A stretch of DNA of 64,000 bases from Liquidambar formosana. Its lineage: Eukaryota; Streptophyta; Magnoliopsida; Saxifragales; Altingiaceae. The notes under the pieces were generated by a model that was not told the DNA's origin, ran no database searches, and saw only the letters and a list, made by a program, of their open reading frames with translations. Each line of letters begins with the position of its first letter. Within the stretch, counting starts at the first letter, position 1. A program made the translations under genes and the position numbers. The stretch spans positions 21,291,607 through 21,355,606 of the forward strand of contig CM077832.1 of assembly GCA_039720395.1 (NCBI GenBank), given 5' to 3'. Below are positions 44,577-54,929 of this stretch, piece after piece.

Positions 44577-47500
44577 ATGGCCGACGAAAGAACTAGTGAG
44601 GGGCACTTTGACCTTGAGGCTTGCCTGAAAGCCATCATGGCCAAGCTTGACCATACCGCCGAGACATCCGATACCGCATTGAAAATGGCTCAAGAGAACC
44701 AACAGAAGATGGCGGATCTTGAACAAAATGGCTCTAAGGCCCATTCCTCGGGTATACCTCATGGGGCTGGCACCGAAGAGGGACCTCAATCCAATGAGAA
44801 CACCAAGACAAGGGGGGAAAGTAGCTCGAAACCTGAGGTCACCGACCTAGAAGGGGAAGTCAAGGGGAAAGGTTCTAGCAGTGATTCCGTGTTAGCTAGC
44901 AAGGTAGAAGCATTGGAGAGAACTATAAAAGGGATTCGCAGGGCTGATGACATGGTCGATGTGCGGACTCTATCCCTGTTTCCAACGGCTCGTATTCCAC
45001 TACAATTCAAGATGCCGAAGTTAGAAAAGTTCGATGGGACGGGTTGCCCTAAGACTCATTTGAAGATGTACGTGCGAGCTATGCACCCTCGAGGGGCTAC
45101 TGACGAGCTTTTAGCTCAAATGTTCCATGAAACCTTGGCCACTTCTGCTTTGAAATGGTTCTTATCCTTGGATGAGAATAGAACCCGAACTTGGGAAGAC
45201 ATATGCAATGAGTTTTCAGAGCACTACAAGTATAACACAGAGGTGGACGTTACTCGAAGGGACCTAGAAACTACCAAGCAAGGGGCTCATGAAACTTTCT
45301 CCGCTTACATTACAAGGTGGAGACAAAAGGCGTCGAGAATGACGGATAGGCCGAATGAGGAGGACCAAATTCAGTTAGTGGTTAAGAACCTGCTGCCCGT
45401 GTATCACAAGCACCTATTTGCCCACTATTTCCCAAATTTCAAAGCTCTCATTGGGGCTGGCATGCAGGTTGAAGATGCTATCAATGATGGGACAATCAAG
45501 ACTGAGGAAGTGAGGAGTCGCAAGACAAACTTTACTGGGAAGAACAATGCCGAGGTCAACACCATAACTCAACCAATCCAACCCTTTTCTCTTAATGATG
45601 TCAACCCACCTCGCCAATTCACTGACCTATTCATGCCACTCGAAAGAGTCCTTGAAAAGCTCATAAGTCGTAACCTATTGAAGCCACTCGACCCAAGACC
45701 TCCACCAAATCCCTTACCCAAGAGCTACAATGAGAATGAGTACTGCAAGTACCACCAATCCAAAGGCCATGCCACCAATCGCTGTATTTGCCTTCGCCAC
45801 CAAGTCCAAGACCTCATTGACAAGCAAGTCATTTCACCACCAACCCGTCCAAATGTCACCCGTAATCCTCTCCCATCACACAACAACACACCCCCACCTA
45901 ACACCATAAATGCCATTGGGGTTGAATCCTCTCGCCCTCGCCATCCCATAAGACAATACACTCCGCTCCCCATGACCTTAACCCGTCTCTTCACCATTTG
46001 CCGCAATAACAGCCTTATCATGCCACTTCCACCAAAGCCAAGACCATCAACCCCTCACCAATATTGCCAATACCATCATGCACCCGGCTATGACACCGAG
46101 GTTTGTTCTATACTAAAGAAGATCATCCAAGACCTCATTGACCAAAAGGTTTTGTTGTTGCCAAAGAAATCTATCCAACAAGAGCTGAAAGAAAGATATG
46201 AAGCAGGGGATCCTCAGGTTGGCCTATTAGGTGAAGCGTCGGGGAAATATGATTACTATGTGCTGTACTCAAGCCCAAGTCCGATATCAGATGAGCCGAT
46301 AGTCCCTTCAGGTTGGGATGACTTGCCGACAGAGATGGAGAGCATCGACATGATAGAATGGGATGACTTGATGAATGACTCCGAGGAAGTCCATGACATA
46401 TGGGCTAGCGATGATGAGTTGGACCATATAACCAGAGGGGGTCGTCATTTCAAGCCTCCCCACCTAGAATCTGAAAATCCGTTGGAAGATTTGGAAGGGC
46501 AGAGGCGTCCTAGCTTGCAAGAAGAAGAGGATGAAGTGCTTAGGCAGCTGAAGAAGACCAATGCCAACATTACTATTTGGGGCTTGCTCATGGCCTCGCA
46601 TAAGCACAGACAGACCGTGTTGAAACTGTTGAATCAGATACAAGTGCCTGTTGACACATCCCCCGAGGGATTGGTACATTTGGTGAATCCAACTCCCAAG
46701 AACTCAACCATCGTGTTCACCGATGTAGACCTACCTAAAAGCGGGCCGAGCCATTCTCAAGCTCTCTATGTGACCGTTGACACTATGGGGAAGAGGGTTC
46801 CCACCGTTCTTATCGACAATGGGTCCGCACTGAATGTATGTCCTCTCCGAACTGCCACTGTTTAGGGTTTGGGACCCACTGATTTCACGCCATCTGGGCA
46901 GACCGTAAGAGCTTATGACAACACCCGCCGAGAAGTAATAGGGGTAGTTACTTTGCCTCTTATCATGGGACCCACTGAATTTAGGGTAGAATTCCAAGTG
47001 TTGGATGTGCCGTCATGTTTCAACTTGTTGTTGGGCCGACCTTGGATCCATCCTGCTGGGGCTGTGCCATCTTCACTCCATCAAAAGGTGAAGTTTCCTT
47101 ATGAAGGAGCCATAGTAACACTTCAAGGGGACTATGAATTGAAACTCGCAGGTGTGCCTATATGTGAGATACAACCTGAATCAGCAGCGATACCGCTATC
47201 TGGGTTTGATTATGTCCAATGCATTGAGAAAGAGCTGAATGAATCATCACGCCATTACTCTTCTATAAAGCAGTACATCCCTATATACTTTTTATCCAAG
47301 TTCCGACCCAGCCGTGACAGATAAAAGTTTTGGTGATAGATACTTCACAGAAGGGTCGAATCCTCAAAGTTTGACAAGTTGGTACCACTCTATCCAAGAT
47401 CTATATGGAAGCTTGAAAGAGGAAGACTGGGCAGAGAACCTTGATGCGGGGGCTATGACTGAAATGTTCCAAGACATGATCCTCACCGTGGAAGACTCGA

Positions 47501-47631
47501 CCATTGAAGAACTCCAGGGTTCATCCATTAGCCATGCTACCGTGCCATTCCTGAATTGGTACCTTGAATGTGGTGTCATTGCGGAGATCCATGAAGAAGA
47601 AGACCTTGGCCTACCTGATAGCAGCTTGTAG
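44577..47631 (+). pseudogene. Gag-pro of element B (defective)
   Basis: Open from 44577 to a TAG at 46863-46865 that replaces a Leu codon inside the protease, just after VPTVLIDNGSALNVCPLRTATV. Domains in order: a charged N terminus, retrotransposon gag (TWEDICNEFSEHYKYNTEVDV, YITRWRQKAS, HKHLFAHYFPNFKALIGAG), two knuckle-like motifs (CKYHQSKGHATNRC, CQYHHAPGYDTEVC) and the aspartic protease. After the stop, the frame continues through LLLGRPWIHPAGAVPSSLHQ to about 47230. There the G-patch-like part present in A is missing, replaced by unrelated sequence with a frame change. The last open piece (47314-47631) matches A's gag-pro tail. Confidence 0.9.
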
Positions 47632-47798
47632 GTGTCTTAGTTTAGTAATATTTCCCTAATTCAATAAGATGTATCTACTTTACTCACTTTGTGGAGTCAT
47701 AGTATTGATACAGATTTGTTTGTTTTCCTTCTTTCTTTTGTGTGTCATTCCCATTATTCCTAGTCAATAAAGTGTGCTTTCTTTCTCTATATATGCAG
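47628..47798 (+). other. Short intron between pro and RT (element B)
   Basis: 171 nt, GTAGGT donor and TATATATGCAG acceptor. Splicing would bypass the TAG at 47629-47631 and join the upstream frame (AGC TT) to TGTCTC..., in phase with ATG 47818. Length, sites and phase match the 170-nt interval in element A although the interior has diverged. Confidence 0.7.
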
Positions 47799-47817
47799 TG
47801 TCTCTTTCCTCTCCTCT

Positions 47818-50800
47818 ATGGATATTTATGGCATGGATATAGATCCTAGGAACGATGTCCCCCCGGAGCTCGTTGAGCAAAGGAAAAGGGGCGTCACCGA
47901 ACCTAATATGGATGAATTGGAATCAATCAACTTAGGGACGAATGAATTGCCAAGAATAGTTAAAATTGGGAAAACCCTCTCCCCCGTTGAAAAAGAAAAG
48001 ATGATCTCCCTCTTGAAAGCCAACATTATGGCTTTTGCATGGTCTTATGAAGACATGCCTGGCATCGACCCCGATATTGTGCAACACTATATCCCCACTA
48101 ATTCCCTAAAGAAGCCGGTAAAGCAAAAAATCAGAAGATTAAAACCAGAATGGGCTCTAAAAGTAAAAGAAGAGGTAACTAAACAACTAGACGCGGGTTT
48201 CCTCCAAGTTGTAGAGTACCCCGAATGGTTGTCAAATATAGTGCCTGTGCCTAAAAAAGATGGGAAAGTAAGGATGTGTGTCGATTTCCGAGATCTCAAC
48301 GCCGCGAGCCCTAAGGATGACTTTCCTTTACCCCATATCGACGTGTTGGTGGATAGTACAGTGGGACATGCACTCCTCTCCTTCATGGACGGATTCTCCG
48401 GGTATAACCAGATAAAGATGGCGCCTCAAGACATGGAGAAAACAGCCTTTATCACGCAATGGGGAACGTACTGTTACAAGGTAATGCCTTTTGGCTTAAG
48501 AAACGCTGGGGCTACTTACCAAAGAGCAGCTACGACCTTATTGCATGATATGATCCATAAGGAAGTCGAGGTTTATGTCGATGATATGATCGTAAAGTCC
48601 GTGGATAGAGAAGGGCATTTCAAGGCACTAGAGAAATTCCTAGAGCGAGCAAAAAAGTACAATCTCCGTCTCAACCCACAGAAGTGCGCTTTTGGTGTCA
48701 CTGCAGGCAAGTTATTGGGGTTTATGATCACTCAGAGAGGTATCGAAGTGGACCCAGGGAAGATAAAAGCTATTGTGGAGATGGAGCCGCCTAGCACTGA
48801 GAAGCAGATCCGGGGTTTTCTGGGAAGAGTTCAATACATAAGCCGATTCATTGCCAACTTGACCATGGTTTGCGAACCAATCTTCAAATTGCTTAAGAAA
48901 GGTGTGCCAAAAGTATGGAACGAAGAATGCCAAGAGGCCTTTGAGACCATTAAGAGATACTTGAGCAATCCTCCAATCTTAGTTCCCCCACGGCAAAGTG
49001 CGCCGCTTTTGTTATACTTAACGGTCACCGAAACCGCGACGGGAGCTATGTTAGCTCAATATCTTGAAGGGTCTACAAAGGAAAATGCCATTTATTACTT
49101 AAGCAAGAAAATGACAGACTATGAAGTGAAGTACAATGCAATTGAAAAGGCTTGTGTGGCACTAGTATGGGCGACGCAGAAACTCCGGCACTACATGATG
49201 TCCTTCGAAGTGTTCTTGATAAGTCGCATGGACCCGTTGAAGTACCTGGTAGAAAGGCCAGTATTGTCATTCAGAACTGCTCGATGGTCAATTCTCCTCA
49301 ATGAATTCGACATCAAATACGTGAATCAGAAGTCTATCAAGGGAAGCGTCATCGCAGACTACCTAGCCAGCTGTCCGGTGTCATCATCCGCTCCGTTCAA
49401 CGATCAATTCCCAGATGAAGACGTGCTAGAGAGTGGTAGAAAAACTTGGAGAGTATACTTCGATGGGGCAGCCAATAAGAAAGGTTATGGGATAGGAGTC
49501 CTGCTGGTCTCACCTGAAGAGGCATTTACACCGTTGGCGGTCAAGTTGGGGTTCGAAGCTACCAACAACATTGCTGAGTATGAGGCCTGTATCCTAGCAC
49601 TGGAAGCGGCACTTGAATTGGGGATCAAAGAATTAGAAGTGTTCGGGGACTCGGCGCTAATCATTTGTCAGATAAAAGGGGAATGGAAAACTCGAGATGA
49701 GAAGCTGCTACCCTACCATGCCTACCTGGAAGCTCTAACCAAGGAGTTCTCAGAGATAGAATTTAACTACCTTTCAAGGAACAAGAACCAGTTCGCCGAT
49801 GCCTTGGCGACCCTAGCATCCATGGTGGAGATACCTGAAGGGGGAAATGTGAAGCCGTTGGTGATAGAATGCCGAGACAAGCCTGTGTACTGTTGTGCAA
49901 TCCGAGGAGGATGTTAGGATTATGCCCTAGAGCCAATCATAGAGATGATTGTTTAGGGATTAGGAACAATCATTTGATTTCATTTATGTATGTCACATTT
50001 ATTATTGATTTAATAAAAGGGCTTATTCTATTATGTTTATATGCATCATTTATATTTACATAATATGTCCATGGAGTTAGAGTTGAGAATATGGAATTAC
50101 AAAGAGTTGTAATTTTGAGACTATAGATATATCTCTGTACTAAACTCCTAAAGCATTCCTAGTTGAAGGTTCACTATGATGGACAGTAATGAACCATAGG
50201 ACTAGCACTTGTTAGGCTGACTCTATAGGAGGATAGCTAGTCTCAAGCTATTTGTGTGGAGACACTACAACCAACAAGTGGGTGCCTATTGCGAGAATAG
50301 GTACACTGAATGTGACCAAAGATATGAGATAAACTGAATGGAGTTTTATCCTGCCTGTCAATCAGTTTCTCATTGTTATAGTGGTACAAGTAATCCTTAG
50401 ACCTGAGACACCATAGTTGCCTTATGCATGTAGCTTTAGAAGTTTGATAACACTAAGTGCAGATCCTATTCAGGGTCTGCAAAGGTGTTCATTGGCCCTA
50501 CTGCTATGTGTGTGAAGGCATGTGAGTGATCAACAAGGGATCCATCACTCTCAGGAAAAGAGAGAGAATGTCTCATATAGCATTCATAATATAACTCATT
50601 AAATCCATGGCCATGGTAGGATGAATATGAAAAGAGTTTCATGAGTTCATCAATGAGTTGATATCTATGAATGAGTATAAAGTAATTGAACTAGGGACTT
50701 GACAGACTTCCATGTCCTATTAGTTCAATTGGAGACATTGTGTTGAAGGAAGGATGCAATTGTAACCTATAAACTATAACAGAAGGGTTCATTGTAAATG

Positions 50801-52839
50801 ACTATTCACCTCATTAAGGACCACACCATGAGCCATATGCTAGGTGTTACTCATGGTTAGTAGAAGCCCTAATTGATATAAGTGAGTTATAATCAATTAG
50901 GGAATTGGAAGGAGTTCCAATTAGACCCTAAATGGAAAGAGTTCCATTGTGCACACCTCGTGCTATTCCTACTACTTAATGATGTGAACCCAATGGGTCA
51001 CACACTGATCATGCAAGAAGGGCTTTAAAGTCTATGAGAGAAATGGTTTTAGTGAATAAAGAATAGTTCTTTATAGGCCTATTTGTATTTGATACAAATA
51101 ATAGGGGTTAATGTGCAATTAAGTGTAATTACACATAACCCTATTAGGGTTTCTTCCCCATGGCCAGCCCCCTTTAGTGGGCTGCCTATATAAGCCACAC
51201 TTATGTGTGACATGGCATAATAGGCTTGCACAATAAACCCTAGCCGTCCAGCCCCTTGGAGGCTCTCTTCTCTCTCTCTCTCTTCTCCACCTCTAGCAAC
51301 AACAAGGAAGAAGAAAGAAAGGACTTAAAGCTCTAGCTAGGTGTGGATACCGTTGGAGGCAGCACACTTGGGCTGCTCATTCACCGCTGTCCGGAATCAA
51401 AGCTTGGAGCAAAAAGGAGAAGACAAAAATTCTGTAAGTGTTCTAACCCTCTTTGTAGTTAGGGTTTGATTTTGTGTTATGCATAGTTAGATTCATGGGA
51501 TTGGGAATCGTAGGAAAAATTTTTATATTCCGCCTTTGTATTTTTCCCTCTTTGTTCGATTCCCAACAGAGGAGAGGTAAATGATGGCCGTCCGTGGTTC
51601 CATGACATAAAGAAGTTCATTGAAGAAAGGGAATACCCAGAAGGAGCATCTCGTATCGATAGAAAAACCCTAAGGCGGTTGGCGAGTCACTATGTACTTT
51701 GTGGAGGAAAGCTATATCGGAGATCATACGACGGGATCCACCTGCTGTGTGTCACCGAGGAGGAAGCCGAGCATCTGATTAAAGAAATCCATGAAGGGAC
51801 AGGGGCTCCGCATATGAATGGCTATATGTTAGCTAAGAAAATCATGAGGTTAGGCTATTATTGGTCCACCATGGAAAGAGACTGCCACGCACATGTCAAG
51901 AAGTGCCACAAATGCCAACTGTTCGCCAGTGGACAACATTTGCCTTCTATGCCTTTAACGAGTATGTCGTCACCTTAGCCATTCGCGGTGTGGGGGATAG
52001 ATATCATCGGACAGATCAAGCCAAAGGCATCAAATGGGCATGAATACATCCTGGTTGCCATCGACTACTTCACTAAGTGGGTGGAAGCAGCGTCCTTCAA
52101 GACCTTGAATTCCAAGAAGGTAGCACAGTTCATACAGCACAGCATCATCTATCGATATGGGGTACCGCATGAAGTTATCTCAGACAATGGCCAGCACTTT
52201 CAGAAAGAAACCCATGAGCTCTTGCAAAAGTACGGCATAGTTCACCATCTGTCATCACCATACCGTCCTCAGACTAATGGAGCGGTGGAAGCAGCTAACA
52301 AGAACATCAAGAAGATACTACAGAAGACTGCGGACTCACACACAGACTGGCATGAGAAGTTGCCATTGGCTCTATGGGGTTACAGAACATCAATAAGGTC
52401 GTCAACAGGGGCTACCCCTTATTCTCTAGTTTATGGAATGGAGGCCATGTTGCCAGTTGAATTGGAAGTTCCTTCACTAAGAGTTGCCGTGGAGAGCCAG
52501 ATAACAGAAGTGGACTGGGTTAAGAGCCGCTATGATGAGTTAGCTTTGCTGGATGAAAGGCGTTTAAGGGCGCTGTATCATGTTCAGGGGTATCAACGGA
52601 GAGTTGCCAGAGCATTCAACAAGCATGTCAAAGATCGAGGTCTAAAGAAAGGGGATGTAGTGCTGAAAGAAATCAGAGCTCCAGTGTTCGATCCGCGGGG
52701 AAAATTCAAGCCAAGTTGGGGTGGGCCATACATTATCAAAGAGATATTGCTAGCAGGGGCTGTTCGCCTCATGGATTTAGATGGAATTGAGTTCGCTCGT
52801 CCAACTAATTTGGACCAATTGAAAAAATATCATGTTTGA
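47818..52839 (+). pseudogene. Pol of element B: RT, RNase H, aRNase H, integrase
   Basis: 699 codons open to the solo LTR at 49912, then in frame again from 51574. RT is complete (VRMCVDFRDLNAAS, FMDGFSGYNQIKM, VYVDDMIV). The first RNase H is degraded (TVTETATGAML). The archaeal-type RNase H is intact (FDGAANKKGYGIGVLL, YEACILALEA, GDSALI, FADALATLASM). Integrase: zinc finger (HEGTGAPHMNG...CHKCQ), then a TAG at 51976-51978 replacing a Trp present in A, then the catalytic core (GIDIIG, SDNGQHF, NGAVEAANKN) and C-terminal domain to TGA 52837-52839. Removing the solo LTR and one GAGGA leaves only this one nonsense codon. Confidence 0.93.
49912..51568 (+). mobile_element. Solo copia LTR H in pol of element B
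   Basis: 1657 bp, TGTTAGGATTATGCCC...TCCCAACA, TSD GAGGA at 49907-49911 and 51569-51573. It lies between aRNase H and integrase. Closest in sequence to solo LTRs 1 and 2. Confidence 0.95.
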
Positions 52840-53163
52840 GGCCTGCTAGGTTGAAAACCCGTAAGGGCGGCCTAGGCAAAAGTTAAGGCATAAGAACTAC
52901 GTAAGACCTGATTCTCCATTCAAAAACAAAAACAAAAAACAAAAAAAAAACAAAAAAAACAAAAAAAAACAAACAAAAAAAAAAAAGAAGAAAAAACCAT
53001 GGAGATACGTAGGCAACCCATAAAGTTACCTTGGGTGCGGTCTAAATCAAACAAGAAAATCCCAAATTTGATTTATTATTGGCAATTTATTCAAAACTAA
53101 AATTGATTGACATAGCAATTCATTGGTATTAAGTAAAAGAACTATAAATATGCCATAAATATC
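52840..53163. terminator. Convergent 3'-end region between pol and antisense gene (B)
   Basis: An A/C-rich tract (about 52916-52990, repeated AAACAAAAA) and GGAGATACGTAGGCAACCC (TACGTA at 53006-53011) lie between pol and the antisense DUF7745 stop. Co-linear with 29825-30165 of element A. Confidence 0.5.
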
Positions 53164-54453
53164 CTATTCTATTTTCTTGAGCCTCTTTGCAGCTCGCTCC
53201 TCAGCTTTCTTCTTCTCTCTTTCATGTCTTCTTTTCTTCCTCAAGTCATGTTCATAAGCTGCTGTCACTGCTTCCATAATATCTTCTCTGCAAAATCCAA
53301 GTTCGTTGTTCTTGATAAGTCCAAAAATCCTTTCTCTTCGAGTAGTCTCTCTCTCACCTAAATTGCTTTTCAACCATTCCTTATACTCGGGGCTCATCAT
53401 ATATGGACCATCAGTATTCGTAACTTGGGTTAGTATCAACTTGCTAGGCCATCGGTCCTTCGCCCAAGTCACTACAGAAAGACCCGCGGGCACCACAGGA
53501 TAGTCACCTTTCAAGGAAGTGGGTATGGTTTGCATGGCGCCCATCTGACGCAGAACCCTTGAACGCCAATAGAAGGAAGTAGACCTCAGTCCTATGAGTC
53601 TCACCATGGCGCATCCAGAAGTCCGCAGAAGCACCTGGTCACTGCAGCCCCATATGAATACAAACCACTTGACACTCCTCCAAGAAAGGGTTTGGTAGTA
53701 ACCTAGCCAATCTCTCAATGAAAATTGCCCAGGTAATTCAATGCGGCGAAGGCAGTAATGCTGGGGCTTGTATGGTGTAATGGCAACTGGTGACAAGAAA
53801 TTCAGTCTTTCAAGCAACCACATCTGCAGTAGAATGGGGCTACCTCCTAAAGGAACCTTTGGGTCCTCATGAGTTTTATCCAAACCATTCAGGGTTTCAG
53901 CTAGCACCATGGGAATCAAGTTATGGCCCTTGGCAAGGAGAGGAATCAAGTCACAGATTTGAACGGGAACATGTGGAGTACCAGTGGAAATAAGAAAACG
54001 ACCAATGAGGCAAAAGGCAAGTGCATGCTTAATAGGAAAGGTAAAATTCAGAATACCTTTACTATCACAAGCTAAAAAAGAGGTTGCCAATTTCATCAAG
54101 TCTACCATATGGTCCTTTACAAACGTAGAGGCATATTGTGAGTGAATCCCAAGTAGATTGGAGAAAGAAGTAAGAAAGCTTGGGCGAGGAGTAGGGAGAA
54201 TGAAAGGACCTACCGTTGAAACTCCATACAATGCACAGAATTCCTCCATGGTTGGGCACAGTTCTTCATAGTTGAAGCGGAACACATGAACTTGAGGATC
54301 CCAAAAATATGTAGCAGCAGTCAAGAGGTTCGTTTCAAGCCTCACATGCCTCAAGGAGAGCAATGGATCCAAGCCAAAGCACTTGAACTCAGATTTTGCT
54401 TCAGCACTCATAACTCTCAAAAACCCTCCTAAAAATTTGTCTAGAGCCTCCAT
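53164..54453 (-). CDS. Antisense DUF7745-type (plant-mobile-like) protein of element B
   Basis: An intact single-exon frame of 429 residues, antisense to the element and convergent with pol. Landmarks: MEALDKFLGGFL at the start; LTAATYFWDPQVHVFRFNYEEL (about 50-72), PTMEEFCALYGVSTVGPFILP, HALAFCLIGRFLISTGT, LLQMWLLERLNFLSP and WGCSDQVLLRTSG. It ends in a long basic, coiled-coil-like tail (LRKKRRHEREKKKAEERAAKR) that looks like a nuclear signal. The start has a TATAAAAA box 49 nt upstream and the GC module at 54597-54656. Related to PMD/aminotransferase-like proteins found in plant transposons; function unknown. It is the only unbroken gene in element B. Confidence 0.88.
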   Translation of the reverse strand: MEALDKFLGGFLRVMSAEAKSEFKCFGLDPLLSLRHVRLETNLLTAATYFWDPQVHVFRFNYEELCPTMEEFCALYGVSTVGPFILPTPRPSFLTSFSNLLGIHSQYASTFVKDHMVDLMKLATSFLACDSKGILNFTFPIKHALAFCLIGRFLISTGTPHVPVQICDLIPLLAKGHNLIPMVLAETLNGLDKTHEDPKVPLGGSPILLQMWLLERLNFLSPVAITPYKPQHYCLRRIELPGQFSLRDWLGYYQTLSWRSVKWFVFIWGCSDQVLLRTSGCAMVRLIGLRSTSFYWRSRVLRQMGAMQTIPTSLKGDYPVVPAGLSVVTWAKDRWPSKLILTQVTNTDGPYMMSPEYKEWLKSNLGERETTRRERIFGLIKNNELGFCREDIMEAVTAAYEHDLRKKRRHEREKKKAEERAAKRLKKIE

Positions 54454-54501
54454 AATTTCTAATGAATGAATACAAGTAGGTTTAGGAACCTCTTGGATGT
54501 G

Positions 54502-54509
54502 TTTTTATA
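54502..54509 (-). promoter_or_regulatory. TATA box of antisense DUF7745 gene (B)
   Basis: Minus strand TATAAAAA in the context CCCTATAAAAACACA, the same as in element A at 28483-28490. Confidence 0.75.
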
Positions 54510-54596
54510 GGGAAAAGGTCACAAATCCAAGTTCAAATAGGAAAAAACCCATCAGAATAGGAAGTTTCCTATTCAAAGTGGGATTTCCGCTTCGGG

Positions 54597-54656
54597 CTCG
54601 GGTAACCACCCAGGCCTGGGCGGCTAGCCTCCCGAGGCCTGGTGGTCACCCAAGCC
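54597..54656. promoter_or_regulatory. GC-rich inverted-repeat module upstream of DUF7745 gene (element B)
   Basis: GCTCGGGTAACC at the left, GGTCACCCAAGC at the right, with CAGGCCTGGGCGGCTAGCC between. About 90-150 bp upstream of the antisense TATA box. See the counterpart at 28316-28396. Confidence 0.65.
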
Positions 54657-54723
54657 ACTTTGTTTTGGTTTTGCTTCTCGCTTTGTCTCGCCTTGACGCG
54701 TGATCAAACCTCCTTCCAAATGA

Positions 54724-54813
54724 GATATTCAACACTTTTTGAGCTTAAAATCAATCAAATTCCATCTTGAAATCAATTCCTTGAATTGATTTTATGTTCA
54801 AAAGGGTTGAATA
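54724..54813 (+). repeat. Nested hairpin bordering the B array
   Basis: Outer arms ATATTCAAC (54724-54732) and GTTGAATAT (54805-54813); inner hairpin ATCAATTC-CTT-GAATTGAT at 54771-54789. Similar in layout to the nested hairpins at 15587-15866 in element A. Confidence 0.6.
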
Positions 54814-54929
54814 TATTTCCCCTGTGCCATGCCAACTCAAGTGACAATGTGTTAAGACACTTTCCTCTTTCACCATACTTGTTTAATCTTGATAAATTGA
54901 TCATATATCCTCATGTCAAATCTTGATTT

